Shown here: positions 1-12,325 of the stretch, piece after piece
How positions within the stretch are numbered: the first letter of the stretch is position 1
Layout of the letters: every line of letters begins with the position of its first letter
Assembly: GCF_025766255.1 (NCBI RefSeq)
Contig: NW_026516665.1
Location: 806,001 to 870,000, forward strand
Length of the DNA stretch: 64,000 bases
Reading direction: 5' to 3'
From: Zychaea mexicana
Taxonomy: Eukaryota > Mucoromycota > Mucoromycetes > Mucorales > Lichtheimiaceae
Program-made: the position numbers and the translations under genes
The notes under the pieces: generated by a model
Told to the model about the DNA's origin: nothing
Database searches by the model: none
Seen by the model: the letters and a program-made list of their open reading frames with translations, nothing else

Positions 1-1892
1 CGGTACAATTGTGTCTTGCAATTCCTGGGATATCTAATCGAGCACCAAGGCCAAAAGAAACAGAAAATCGTCGAATCTGAAAGAATTGCGAAACAATTAG
101 GTGGTGGTTCCATACAGTATTTGGGTCGGGCAATCAGATCGTGGACCAAATCATATGTTCTCACTAGCAAAGTAACTGCTCATCGCCAAGGCAAGCATTC
201 TAAGCGAATTTCTCTGCTTGCCGATGAGGATATCAAGCTTGCAATTTGCAAGTGGATCAAAGAGCAGCCCCCACAGCAAAGAAAAGTGGAGCTGATCAGA
301 AAAAAACTGCAAGAAGATATCATCCCACGAAAGCTCGGTGTGCCGGTGTCGATTGGTGAAAGAACAGTTGCGAGAGCTTTGCACTTGTGGGGATACAAAT
401 TCCGAAGAAATATGAAGAATGTACGTATGAATGCTTTTTACCATTTGACTATCAATATGCATTGAGTGGATATATCGGTTGAACGGATTTATAAGTTGAG
501 TGGATGTACAGATCGAGCAGATATTGTAGGCTGAGCTCAGATTCTTTTATAGGTTTTTTACGATGGTCACGAAAGAGATGATGTGGTGAAATATAGAAAG
601 GAATGGACCAAGAGAATGCTGACATACGCCAAAAATATGGTCACATACACCGGCGAGAGTATGGAAATCGAGTGTGTTCCGGACACTGTACGTAATGGCG
701 ATACCCGTTATGTGCTAGTTACACACGACGAATGCATTTTCTACTCGAACGACGGTGTCAAATCTGCATGGTTCACTGAGGAAGAAACCGTTTTGACACC
801 TAAAAGTCAAGGTCAATCAATAATGATTTCTGATTTTATGTGCTCCTGCCATGGATCGTTGAAGATTGATCCAGATGATGAAAGATTTGGTGATCTCCAA
901 TTCAAGGAATCCAGAGCAATCTTCTATCCTGGCGCGAATAGGGACGGCTACTGGACTAGCATGAATATGGTGAAGCAGTTACGCGAGCGAGCCATCCCGA
1001 TCTTCAATGCACTACATGGAGACGATTGCATTGGTATGTGCACGTGAAGGGAGAATATTATATATTACTTGATTTTGAGTTTTTAACGATCGTAAGTAGC
1101 TGTTTTCTGCTTCGACCAGAGTAGCAATCATAACGCGTTTGCACCAGATGCGTTATGCGTTAATAGAATGAGTCTGCATCCCACAGACGCGGATGCCGAT
1201 CCTGGCAACCATTTTAAGTCCGGATGGTTTTATACCGAGCTCTCCGGGTATGGGAGGGTACCAAAGCCGCAAAACATGTATTTCAAAGATGATAATGGAC
1301 AACTGAAGTTCAAAGGCATCAAAAGAGTAAGTGATCATATTTTTTTTAGCTTGAAGCTAATGCCGATATATATGTTTTCTGTGCACCAAGATCTTGTCCT
1401 GTATCTATCATTTATAAAATGGTTTAGATCTTGCAAGAGCGTGGCGCATGGATTCCTGGTCTATTGTTGACATGTAAGAACAGCCCTGGTACATCTGATA
1501 ACTGCTGTTGCGCTCGTCATCTTCTTGGGTCCCATCCTGATTTTCGGAGACAGGTGACAGCTCTTGCAGAAACTGTTGAAAATGCTGGCCATGTATTCGA
1601 TCTGTACCCCAAGTTTCATTGCGAATGCAACTTTATTGAAAGATACTGGGGTGCTGTAAAGAGAATTGCCAGGGAAGAATGTGATTATAGCTTCAGATCC
1701 CTCTCCCAAAACATTACACAATATTTAGATAGCATTCCTTTAGCTATGATACGTCGCTTTGAGCGAAAAGCATGGCGCTATATTGACGCATATGAGAAAG
1801 GACTCACTGGACGAAAAGCAGAAAAAGCCGTGAAGAAATATAAATCCCACCGGCGAATTTTCGACATTGATGATCTCACAGACGAAGAATAA
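1..1892 (+). CDS. DDE-type transposase (5'-partial)
   Basis: Exons at 1-420, 553-1033, 1100-1326 and 1428-1892 join in frame into about 530 residues, open at the left edge. The N-terminal part is basic and helical (probably HTH, DNA-binding). The core has three acidic motifs: VTHDE (Asp near residue 199), FDQSSNHNA (Asp near 306) and FIERYWG (Glu near 447), as expected for a DDE transposase of the broad IS630/Tc1/mariner type. The motif FYDGHERDDV is formed exactly by splicing the first intron. This matches a transposase-like family I know to be abundant in fungi; the superfamily name is my inference. There is no internal stop or frameshift, so the visible part looks intact. Terminal inverted repeats were not identified, and the 5' end lies outside the window. 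It could be a domesticated gene. A decayed relative lies near 57.9-59.5 kb. Confidence 0.8.
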
Positions 1893-3497
1893 ATACCGCT
1901 AGCTAAAAATAGAAGTTTATAGAGGCGGAAATTAAAAATTTTGAAATGTCCACTTGTCGTTTCTAGGTGGCGGGCACCATATACAAAACAGGCGCGACAT
2001 ACAGGATAACCGATAATGATACTGCACCATCAATACATTCACGGAAGAAGTAAGCAACGCAAGTATTTCTATCAAATTTCTGATAATAAGAGGAACTACT
2101 ACCATTTTAGTCAGCCAGGAGTTTAGTTTCTTAAAACACTGCTGTGATATGTTACATACCTTATGTTACTGTGAGAAGCTTGTGATTCAGGGTCCCTTCT
2201 CTTCCAGCTAAAACATAGCACTAGCGTTGCAAACTTGGACTCGTACATGTTTGGCTTTGATTCTCTCTTGCTCCTCGGAAACTCTGTACGTGTTTCGAAT
2301 ACATTTGTTGAGAAGTACAGGCGATGTCAGAAAATATATATGGGGGCCATGAGAATGAATTACATATCGAGCCACGAAAAAGAAAAAGTAAGGCTCGGTG
2401 CTAGAGCTATAAATACACCTCATGCTTTTGGCGCCCTCACTTTTCCTCTTCGCATCATTGTTGAGCAATCACACCAACCGTTACACTCGAACCCCTTTTG
2501 ACAGTGATTATGTCCGTTCACATCGGTAACCGCAGCGTATCAGCAGATACAGCAAGAAATATACCACAATCATCATCGTATTAACTATGCTTACGCTGAC
2601 TCCTCTGATCATATGATAAATACATACTGTTCCTAATAACAACCTTATCAACGCCAACAATATCAGCAATTATCAATATTACTGTCATCATGCTCCTTGC
2701 AACGCCAAGCGATTCAACAATTGTGCCGTTTTCTTTCTGGTGCTTTGTCACAAGAGCTACTACTCACTACTGCTGCTACAATCACTATTCTTTCTGCTGA
2801 ACGCTCTGTGTTTGTTCCAATGACCCCGATTAGTCTATAGCTGACAATGAACGTAATAAGACAGTAGATGGGGTAATTGAGACGAGTTTTGCTGCTTTCG
2901 GAAGCTTTAAGTAGAAAGAAGAAGGTATTGATAGGTTGTGTATTCCCCAGACCTTAAGTCAAAGCGTGCATCGCATACGTCGCCTGTCATCATCAGAATA
3001 TCTGCGGCCATAAATATGACTATGACGACTTTGCTAGTATCACAATGAGCTATGCTGCAGCGCTGTAAAACCACTTTCGCAACAGATCGGCCATTTTGCC
3101 AGGCTCAATGAGTTACTAGTTTGAGAACACAGAAGCAGCACATACGGTGTAGACTTTATGAGTGACGGATTCACAAACTCATCGCATAACGATACCCGAA
3201 TTTGAGCGAATATACTTATGAGTGACGATTGTTGTATTACGTCGATATAAAGTTTTCGACGTGATGTATCCACTATTGGTACGCTCGCCATATTGAGGAT
3301 TGGACAATCGTTGAAAGAATTACTGAGATTACTGTTAGATATACAACAATAAAGTGAAAGGATGGTCGACTTCATAATCTTATGTGCCGCCCTTTATGAA
3401 TTTCTGGTAATACAGCAGCGCGTCCGTCAGTTGTCTCTCCGCCAGTGTTGATCAAGAACACCCAATTGATTAAAAAACGTCGACCACGCGTGTCCCA
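1893..3497. other. Intergenic region, no supported gene
   Basis: About 1.6 kb between the transposase and SWD1. There is a TATA-like TATAAATAC near 2408, followed about 100 nt later by an ATG at 2510 that opens only a 24-codon frame, and then some glutamine-rich sense-looking sequence broken by stops. This may be a decayed gene or a promoter without its gene. The minus-strand open frame at 3040-3375 has no recognisable family. I see no tRNA and no clear transposon terminus. Confidence 0.4.
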
Positions 3498-5592
3498 ATG
3501 AACTTGGAATTACTAGGTACCGTCAACGATCCTTCAATTACGTTATTTCGCTTTTCTCTTTCCCCACTCGAATTAATAAATTAAGTTGACTTTTTCAAGA
3601 TCCTTGGGAACAGGAGTATCCTCAAACAATTGAAGAGACACTTGAAGATGGATACGTGTTGAACTGCAAATTCAATCGACGCGGTACATTACTAGCAGCA
3701 GGCACTCACGACGGACGATGCATTGTTTGGGATTTCGATACAAAGGGCATCGCGCGTGATCTATTGGGGCATATTAAACCTGTTGCCAGTGTGAGGTATT
3801 TAATAAAGTACATACACGTTTGCCGATTATGCATGTGCTAAACACAAAGGATTCTGTTCCTGTTTGTATAAATAGCTGGTCTCGCAATGGCAGATATTTA
3901 CTTTCTGCTTCAAAGGATTGGACGTGTGTAATATGGGATCTTATCACGGCTGAAAAACATATGCGTATACGGTTTCCAACGGCATTGATGATGGCACATA
4001 TGCATCCCAAAAACAAGTAAGACATAAACTGTGTGCATTGTATTTATATTCTCCTTTACCCGTTGTCTCTTCATTGATGCGCATATACACCTCTGTAATT
4101 TAAAATAGCTATGTGTTTGTTGCGGCATTGAATCAGTCAAATCCAGTGGCAGTCGACGTGTCAGAGGGCAGAACACGGATAACAAAGCTGTTAGCCGATG
4201 TAGATTCTGAAGGCGGGAAGTAGGTCATTTTTCCCTTTTAATTACGCGCACACTTTGTGCTACCGACCCCTATTTTCTGACATGTAAAGGAAACCCACTA
4301 CCACAAACAACAGGTTTTACGTTTCGGCTGTTTCGTGGAACAAAACAGGTAGTCGAATATATGCAGGGACATCCAAAGGTCATCTCTATATCATTGATGG
4401 AGATTCATATGAGGTAAAGAGAGAAAGCAAGAGCGACAAAAGAAGGGGTGCATAGACCAACAAAATTAAGGTTTTTGTTTTCTTGAGTAGACACTATATC
4501 AAACACGTGTTACAAGCACAACAATCAAAGATATTCAATGGAGCAGGAACGGAAAGTATGTTTATAGGGCTAATACGGATGAAGGGTATTGATGCAGCGT
4601 TGTATCGTGTGTTGGAATAGCCACTGATACTAAAGATGATTTTTGTATAATCACAGAGATATCCTCATCAATGCGAATGACCGTGTCATGCGTTACTATC
4701 ATTTGGAGGATCACGATGGGATCCCGACTCTAAAAAACAAGTTTCAAGATTTGGTGAACCGGATTCAATGGAACAGCGCGAGTTTCAGTGCAGATGGCGA
4801 GTTTGTTATAGGAGGTAAACGGCTGCTTGATAATGTCTCTTCACTTTATATATCCGAATCGGTGAGTTGTTTGTTTATTTATATCAAATTTTGAAAAACA
4901 GGGTCAGGACACAAGGCCGAGCACAATATATACATTTGGGATAAGAATATCGGAAACTTGGTTAAGATATTGGAAGGACCCAAGGAACCATTGGATGATT
5001 TATCGGTTAGTTCGCTTAATGATGTGTATTTGCTGCTCGATAAGTAAGCATTATTAACAAAGGATCTCCTGTGCTAGTGGCATCCTATTCGCCCTGTCAT
5101 CGCATCAGTTAGCAGCTATGGAAACATCTATTTATGGACGACGAAGCACGAAGAAAACTGGAGCGCGTTCGCACCTGATTTTACAGAGTTAGAAGAGAAC
5201 TTGGAATATGAAGAGAAGGAAGACGAGTTCGATGTGGTAAAGTTGCATAATGATCCATTTATTCTAACAAATTGTCATTGGTCCAGTAATCAGAAAAGAA
5301 CTAAATCAGCGTACAAACAAATACGTTTTAGGTACCGGCGGAAGAGGTATCACGACGGAAAGAAGATGACGAAGATATAATTGTCGATGTAACAACTGTC
5401 GAGAACGTGCAAGCTTTTGTGGACTCGGATGATGAGGAAATGGAAGAAGATGAAGTCTACTATTTGCCACCCGTAGCAAATGCCAGTGATGAAGAGGAAG
5501 GAGATGAAGATGAGGAAGATGGCAGTGACAGGAAAGGCGGTCAAACAATAGATCATTCAGAACGCGATGTGCGAGACGTTTTTATGTCATAA
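3498..5592 (+). CDS. SWD1: SWD1/RBBP5, COMPASS WD40 subunit
   Basis: Ten exons (3498-3516, 3600-3795, 3876-4016, 4109-4219, 4314-4413, 4491-4555, 4657-4814, 4902-5005, 5078-5236, 5332-5592) give 437 residues. The start MNLELL is the same as in animal RBBP5. The WD40 beta-propeller covers about residues 1-325. Very conserved strings follow, including NLVKIL, then [10 protein letters not shown] and the acidic hinge EEKEDEFD, all hallmarks of the family. The C-terminal tail from about 350 is rich in Asp/Glu. Swd1/RBBP5 is a core subunit of the Set1/COMPASS histone H3 lysine 4 methyltransferase and acts in the nucleus. The first exon is only 19 nt, so a simple ORF search misses the start. Convergent with the PQ-loop gene. 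Confidence 0.93.
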
Positions 5593-6112
5593 AAGTCCCA
5601 ACACCCATCATCATTTCAAAACTGTCGATGAAACCCGTTTGATTCTCCCTGCACATGTAAATAGTATGGTCGTTTTGCGTATACCCCATTATTAATTAAC
5701 TTGCCTAGTCGGCTCAATATATTTACAAGCTATCTCCTCACTACATTATCAATAAATCGATATGCGATGCCATGCACGTGTGTGGTTTTCTTTCCTTTAA
5801 GCAGTCTAGCGTCATGTATATTGGATAAATCAATAGTTGTCAGTGCAGTGTTTTTTGTAATAAAGAGAATGCTTAAAGAGTCTAGCGCATTTGTTGGATT
5901 GGTTTGTGCAAATGAAATATTACGAAACATGAAGTAAAAATGAAGAGTATAGGTGTTTTGTGTAAAACAAAGAAACGTTATGTGGTATCCTCACGATGGC
6001 GGATGGGAGAGAGAAGTTGTTGTAACTGTATGAATGTTTGTAAATAATGTGAATGCGGGGAGTGTTGCTAATATTGTTGATAGCGGGGTTATGTAGGAAG
6101 GGTACGCGGTTA
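5593..6112. other. Convergent 3' intergenic region
   Basis: About 520 bp between the SWD1 stop and the stop of the minus-strand PQ-loop gene. It is AT-rich and contains short antiparallel open frames with no family resemblance. It presumably carries the two 3' UTRs; no other element is seen. Confidence 0.5.
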
Positions 6113-7332
6113 TCACTTGACGTATCTTTCAGAAGACCTGTAGGTGTAAAATTGGAAAAAGATCTGTACGTGCGTAAATGATATCATGGTGAGCCTCTTA
6201 TTAAAAATTAAGTGACTCTAACACAAGGTCAAAAAAGAAAAGCTTACCGTGAAGTCGAAGAAGAGAGTACCACCAGCGCCCAGAATCCAAGGGAAGTTTG
6301 TTAGCAGATACGTGCGATCCAGCGACTTGAGAAAGATGGACTAAGAAAGGCCCACATATCAGCATCAGCATTACCCACACACGATAATTCCATGTAGCCT
6401 ATTATTCCCAATGGTGAGAATCTTACCACACAATAGGTCACATTGCCTGCAACGCTAAACACAAACAGCCATAAGCTCAACCCCTCGACGCTCTCGTTCC
6501 TAAAGTTTTGCATGATCTGGGGAATACGACTGCAACAATAGAGCAAGGCGCTTGCATAGCCAAACAGCTGCGGGAGGAGATGCAATTGTTGGGCGTCGGC
6601 CTTTTCTTGCATTCCGAAAAAGTAATATACCGATCCCAGCGCTATCGCTACAGACGAAGTAATACTCCAGAAAGTAAATATGCGTACGGTACGCCGGGTT
6701 CTTGCTGGATCCTTGGGCCGGACCATTTCGATTTCGACATGGTGGTCTTCATCATTTCTGTAGTTGCTACTATAGCCCTCGTTGCCTTCCGTGTCGTCGT
6801 CGTCGTTGTCCAATAGCCGTGAAGTATCATCCACCAGCATCTTGTTCTTGTTCTTATACACCCATCGATAATAGATCACTTGGCCCATCAGGAGTGTATC
6901 GGAGAACAGATAGTACAATGCGATAAGAAGCTGTTATTATCATTCATAGATTAGTATCCATCGGGTTCGGCTCCGAAAAAAACCAATTTTCACTCTTGTC
7001 ACATCCTAAGAAAGGTTGAACAATTTTTTTTTACCATTGTAACGAGTAGATCTTCCATGAAGACGCCGACAAGATTGAAAATGTCGCCCAAGATCCACAA
7101 CAGTAGAAAATGAACCGAGACGCCGTCCGTGTTCTTTCGTACGTAGTTTTCATACAGTTGTCTGATAGGGTGTGTTGCGTTGGTCAAATCTTCCAAGGGA
7201 TACTCGACAACGGGGAGAATAAAATAACACTACCACTTACGGAGTGAAAACTACAAACCAGCAGGCAATACTGACATAGCCTATTATGTATGCCCACAGT
7301 TCGTCATCGGCAATATGGTCAAAGTATGACAT
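6113..7332 (-). CDS. PQ-loop vacuolar amino-acid transporter
   Basis: Five exons (7241-7332, 7035-7161, 6427-6930, 6248-6340, 6113-6163) give 288 residues. Two PQ-loop repeats are clear: VVFTPQLYENY with Pro-Gln near 31-32, formed across the first splice junction, and CSRIPQIMQNF with Pro-Gln near 210-211 followed by ESVEGLS. Seven hydrophobic segments are expected, with an acidic, poorly conserved loop (poly-Asp near 108-116) between the halves. The end FPWILGAGGT...DFTIFFQFYTY is typical of the Ypq1/PQLC2 (SLC66) group, which exports cationic amino acids such as lysine and arginine from vacuole or lysosome. The ATG gives MSYFDHI. It lies in tandem, 227 bp downstream of APC10. Substrate is inferred from family only. 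Confidence 0.88.
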
Positions 7333-7559
7333 TGCCAAAGTTTCTTTTTTTCTTTTGGATAAAGGAGAAAGGGAAGTTAAAAAAAGACAAGTGCATTGAA
7401 TTTGTAGATCTGAGTTTATCTTTTTTTTCTTTCTGCACAGAATTTTTTTTAACATATTGAGTCATCATTAGAGTGAGATTCTCCTTTTCCTTTCCTACTA
7501 CTCCTTGCTGCCTTGGTTACAAAAGAAAACGGGAGAGCTTTTCATCATAGCTTTGCGGG

Positions 7560-8800
7560 TTACCGAAGACCTTTATTGAAAAAGCCAGTTGCTAATCCTT
7601 CAATGCTCTTTTCAGGTAACCTTTGTTGTTGCTGTTGTTGAAGATAGGAACTGTTTTGCGGGGGTCATAGAAACAAAGTTAGTAGTCATGGCGACACTTT
7701 TGCTATATTTTAAGGACAATAAAACGATACGTTACGGGAGGACAGAATAAACTTTGATCTGGCGAATGTGTGTATCACGCCCATTCAAGTGAGTGTTCAG
7801 TACGGCGATCTGTAGACGAAAGACTCGTACGGGCTCACTAATTTTATCGTGCCATGTCAACTACCTCGTGTACAGAACTACTCCGCTTGAACCAGTTAAA
7901 ACAAAAAACAGGACAACACATACCCAGTGGCAGCGCATAAATCCGCGTTTTGCCACCCTACAGTTTCAGGACACTCTAGAGCCATCACCTCCTGCAGTAA
8001 TAGCAGTTAATTATATGATATTGCAGCCCTCTTCCCTATTCCATCCAACGCCTTGCAAATATAATCTACTAACGTGCAAATCTCTGTAGGTGGTGCCACC
8101 ACGAATGGATATGCTCTTCGGCGTGTAGCTGTCATCTTGCGTGTAATCTATAAAGATCGACACTTGCTGAATATAGTTCATGTGTTCCAGTTAGCATCAC
8201 TACGTCGAAGCTTGATAGGTGCATAATTTTACCTTTATAAAAGTAGCCTGATGAAAAAGTAAATCGACTGTATGTGGTGCTTTTGGATTCGGACAATCCG
8301 ATCTATTATTCATAGACTTCATGAGTAAAAGGAAAGGATCCTTTTTAATGAAACTCATACACGCTACATACAAAGACTTACTGCCAATATGTCAATGGGT
8401 TATTGTCGCGCATCTTTTCAACTCCCCAGTCAGGTCGAAATGTAGACACGGACCAGATCGCTTCGTGGTCGGCAATCTCGCGTCCACCCGTAGCCTTTTG
8501 GTAATGATCTGGGTGTGTTTCTTCATAGACGCGTATCGCGCCTGTTTCACGCGCACAATCGCTCATGCGTCGTTCGTCGTCTTCTGTGTCGTCGTCTTCT
8601 TCATCTACCTCGTCATCGTCATCTTCGTTTTCGTCGTCGTCTTCTTCATTACTGACACCCGCGTCGGAATCCATGTAGCCGGAAACTGCAGCATTGAGCG
8701 ATTGTTCGACTGTGTTGTCTGAATCGCCACCGTCGTCACCACCGCTGTGCAGCTCATCGGACAGGAAAAGACTACCATAGTGAGGAATGTTGTCGGACAT
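7560..8800 (-). CDS. APC10: Anaphase-promoting complex subunit 10 (DOC1)
   Basis: Exons 8382-8800, 8233-8302, 8074-8166, 7924-7991 and 7736-7837, plus a probable last exon 7560-7650, give 280 residues. If the final intron is not removed, the stop at 7732-7734 gives 251. The DOC domain (about 105-245) shows the family motifs [38 protein letters not shown] and [17 protein letters not shown]10 is the substrate-recognition co-factor of the APC/C ubiquitin ligase and works with Cdc20/Cdh1 on D-box substrates in mitosis. Unlike the roughly 185-residue animal protein, it has an N-terminal extension with a strongly acidic stretch near 50-75. The last intron has a perfect TACTAAC branch sequence and a CAG acceptor; splicing it gives a glutamine-rich tail ending Gly-Leu-Arg, resembling the Ile-Arg tail that docks to the complex. 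Confidence 0.88.
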
Positions 8801-9868
8801 TGGTATGTTCCTGACAGTGCATTGAGGAATGCAAAGGGATTTCTTTTTTTATTTGTTGTAGGAGAAGTGTTTCTTTGAACTGGTGACTGAGATGTATTAT
8901 GCCGCAAGCGTAAAGTATAAATTTTTACTGTTGTACGCGTTTTCTTTGTTTCTCCGTAGCTATTTATTAGCATTTCGTTATGAGCAAGAGCAGACTATCA
9001 CAGTAGACACTGTGCTTACAACGTAGGTTGCTTCAAAGGTGTCTTTTATCTATGGTTTAGCCAGGCTTTATTGCGACCTACCTGAGCCACATCAACATCC
9101 ACTCGACTGCGTATATGAAGTATTTTTAGGGCGCGTTGATTAGTTCATCTATTTTCACACGTATTATACACTAATAATGCTGATCTTGCTTTTCTTGATG
9201 CTGTACAGTACATATGTAAGGCGTAAGAATAGCAAAGCAAATCTTGCTGTAATACATAAAAGACACGCGTACGTTAAATATGTCCCACTAAGCGCTGCGT
9301 ATAGTATATGGTTATATTATACATGCATGTCATTGTTGTAACAAACAGTATATTCCTTTATCATCGACAATTGAGACGTAATCATCATCATCCATTCGCT
9401 TGTCGCGTTGAACTTTTGGAGGAAGATGGGCGAGTCAAACGCCATACGTGGTTACAGTGGGCACTTATTGAGCACCTAATAGGAGAAACATTTCGGTATT
9501 TAGAGACTCCATGAGAAGAGATCACTCACATCGGTTTTGTCACTGGTCATATCATCCCAAAACAAACAGCGGCTTTTTGACGGTACGCATTATTCGCATT
9601 ATGCGAGCTCTCCTGGCTCCGATCGGAAGGGACGCCCTATCACTCACATTCTTTGCGCCCGTAAAAAATGTTTGTTGTTGTAAGAAACGATGTACAGAAA
9701 AGGGACAGTTTCGATGAAAGCACTGGTGATACGCCCTTATCTCCCTCTCACTTGGTCTTTTCTCTTTATAAAGCAAGAGTCGCTTGACCTTCTTTTTCCA
9801 ATCTTTCCTTCCTTCAAGACTCGCTATCACTTCAAATACCCTATTGTATATTAGAGAACACAACAACA
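8801..9868. other. Divergent intergenic region (APC10 / F-box)
   Basis: About 1.07 kb holding the two divergent promoters. A plus-strand open frame ending at 9514 has a protein-like stretch (around 9360-9510, including RVELLEEDGRVKRH and LIEHLIGETF), but it has no convincing start or splice partners and may be a gene fragment. The stretch just upstream of 9869 is pyrimidine-rich, like a fungal promoter or 5' UTR. Confidence 0.4.
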
Positions 9869-11830
9869 ATGCCTCCCATTGCTACAACCCATAACATTGT
9901 GGCCCTCGCTGATCGCGACAGTACCACTAGCTCCTCTGTCATTCAAAGAGATTTTACCTCAGCTCTACCGTATGACATTGTCAGTACCATTTTTTCTCAT
10001 GTCACAAAGTCGGACTGTCTAAAGTGCATGAGCGTATCACGCAAGTGGCTCAGCCATGTGCCGCAATACACCAGCGATCTCTGGCAAGAAGTGACGATAT
10101 CGTCGCTAGAAGCCCTCAATAATGATCTGTTAATGCGCTGCCTGGGTCCACATCTCAAGAAATTGCGTCTACGAAGATTGAACGAGAGCGAAATTGGCAT
10201 GGTGATACACGGCCTCGTACAGAAAAGCCGGTGTGATTCCATCCGTTCCGTGGGTAATTAGGCCGATGTCTTTTTTTTCCAACACACTATAGGAGAAGTG
10301 GTACCACATAAACAAAATCCACTAAAAGAGAAGAGAAAGAAGCTAATACCATTAGTCTGAATAGAGCTGTTCCATTGCAGAACGATTGATCGACGTGTAT
10401 TGTCGGAGGCTTTTCGACCCATCCTCAACTCACTAGTCGACCTATCTTTTCGACGCCACACACACGCCATGGATTTGCACGCCTTTCTACAATTGTGCCC
10501 CAAAAACATCACACACTTTACCTTTGACACAAGCAGCTCTTCACGCCACGCCATGATCATGGACCGTGACTACAGCATTGCTCCACCGCCAGCAAAGGAG
10601 CCATCATTGCCACAGCTCCAATTCACATATCTCAACTTGCACGCCACATTGTACCGCTATGAAGTCGACTATATCTTACAGCAGTGTCCACAACTCAGAT
10701 GTCTCGTGTTTGACTCTGTCAAACCCTATGGCCACACGATGATACATGTGATTGAAGCGTGTGTTCAATTATGCCCTACTCTCGAATGTCTAGCATGGGG
10801 TCGTATTCGTCCAGACTTTGTTTCGCACTGGAAATCCAAGGTATCTCTGCCAAAGAGAAAGGCAACAGAAAGAGAATACATCTGCGGATTACAAGAAATT
10901 GTCTGCGGCAGCTTCTACCATGGCGGCCACTCGTTTACGCAGATGTTGTTAGCCCATCGTCGTACGCTTCGCACTGTCCGCCTCGAGCGCCTTCAGAACC
11001 AGCCTGTAGACCCATGGTACCCAATCACGCCGCGACACAATGTCACTTTCAACCACTTGCAGACTATTCATATCGATAATATCCATGTTAATGCCGAGTC
11101 TTTGGCGAGGTGGATATATCATTGCCCACAGCTTGAAGAGTTGTCTTTGCACACAGTCACCGCAGACGAGACATCCTACTGGCTTGACCGTGTCTTTCAG
11201 GCGCTCGGTAGCAGCAATGCTAGATTGAAGCGACTACACGTTACACATGATAGATTTGCTGACAGCAACAATGACGCTACCAGCCACACTGAAGATCCTA
11301 TCTACAACCATCTTATCCAAGCCAGACATCGGCTAGAGTCGATCCGCTTGTCTGGAAATCGCCTTGTTACGAATGCCATCTTGGAGGCGTTGACGGAAAA
11401 GTCAAATGCCTCCACGTTAAAGCGCGTGGCACTGGACTATTCAGCAACGGATAATCATCGTTTAGACCTTACTACAGACGGCATGCGTGCATTTGCGCAC
11501 AATCTTCATTGGGAGCTTGACGAACTAGGAATTACGGAGCACCAAGAAGATGGGCTCCTGACAGATGAGCTACTGATGCTTTTGTCTTCAAAGGTGAGAA
11601 GACTCTCACTCAAGGGCTGCACAAAGCTTACTGGTGATGGGCTCAAAGCTTTTATCGATCATGGTCATGGCAACAGCCTCGTATCCATGCAATTAGTCGA
11701 GTGTGCAAACATAGACGAGAGCAGAAATAGTGTAGAGTATGCTAGAACAGTACTCGGACAGAATAACGTACAGCATGTATCATCCGAGCGCAATGCAGAC
11801 GATGACATCGTGTCTTTTGTATACGTGTAA
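9869..11830 (+). CDS. F-box protein with LRR-like repeats
   Basis: Two exons (9869-10253, 10365-11830) give 616 residues. An F-box lies at about 31-75 (FTSALPYDIVSTIFSHVT... CMSVSRKWL), followed by degenerate leucine-rich repeats to the C-terminus, seen as repeated L..L.L.....I and CPQLEELSL / CTKLTGDGLKAF patterns. F-box proteins bind Skp1 through the F-box and present substrates to the SCF ubiquitin ligase; the LRR part probably binds the substrate. The acceptor at GAATAG|AG keeps the frame across the intron and restores an LRR-like SVELFHC; the nearer CAG at 10380 would break the frame. This large, fast-evolving family is expanded in Mucorales, so no one-to-one orthologue can be named. Confidence 0.85.
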
Positions 11831-12325
11831 TAGATAAACCACTAAAACCACGAGAAGAAGCAAATGTGGTGGGGGCGTATGAAAAGAGTTTAAGGCAGTG
11901 CTACACAAACGCCGGGAAGGGGTTTCAGTGCACAACATCAATTGATCAGATAACAGCACTTGCCAAGGAATGATCGTGGACCAAGGGGGGGTGGGGGAGA
12001 ATGGTAAGCACAAACAGCACTGCCGCTGTGTGTGCGTGTGTGCTGTTCTGCTATTTGGACGAAAAGAGAACCTTCACTTCATTCTCTCTCGCAGTTTAAA
12101 GCACAAGTAGGATAAGCCCGGCTCGAAACGCATAATTCAAACAGAAAAAAAAAGTCGCCGGTTCCTGTCGTGCATTCAAACGGCGGAGTAGGGGGAATAT
12201 GTCCAAATGTGAGGTGGGTTTCATTTCCCTGCTGGCAAGACCTCCGCTACTCTTTTTCACCAATCTCTTTTCTTGGAAAAAAAGAAAGCTGTAATACTTT
12301 TTTCTTCTTTTATTCTTTTTCAACC
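11831..12325. other. Promoter region of the SCS7-like gene
   Basis: About 495 bp between the F-box stop and the SCS7-like start. There is a GGGGGGGTGGGGG tract near 11986-11998 and a strongly pyrimidine-rich run just before the ATG (12250-12325), typical of highly expressed fungal genes. The frame is open upstream of 12326, but the Met at 12326 begins the conserved cytochrome b5 domain. Confidence 0.4.

Noticed and set aside
3040..3375. Minus-strand open frame of 111 codons
   Set aside because: Ser/Leu-rich without recognisable motifs; no promoter or conserved pattern; likely chance.
6508..6926. Plus-strand open frames over the PQ-loop gene
   Set aside because: They are antisense shadows of a well-conserved minus-strand exon.
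10365..10400. CAG at 10380 as acceptor for the F-box gene intron
   Set aside because: It breaks the reading frame with every available donor; the AG at 10364 keeps it and restores the repeat pattern.
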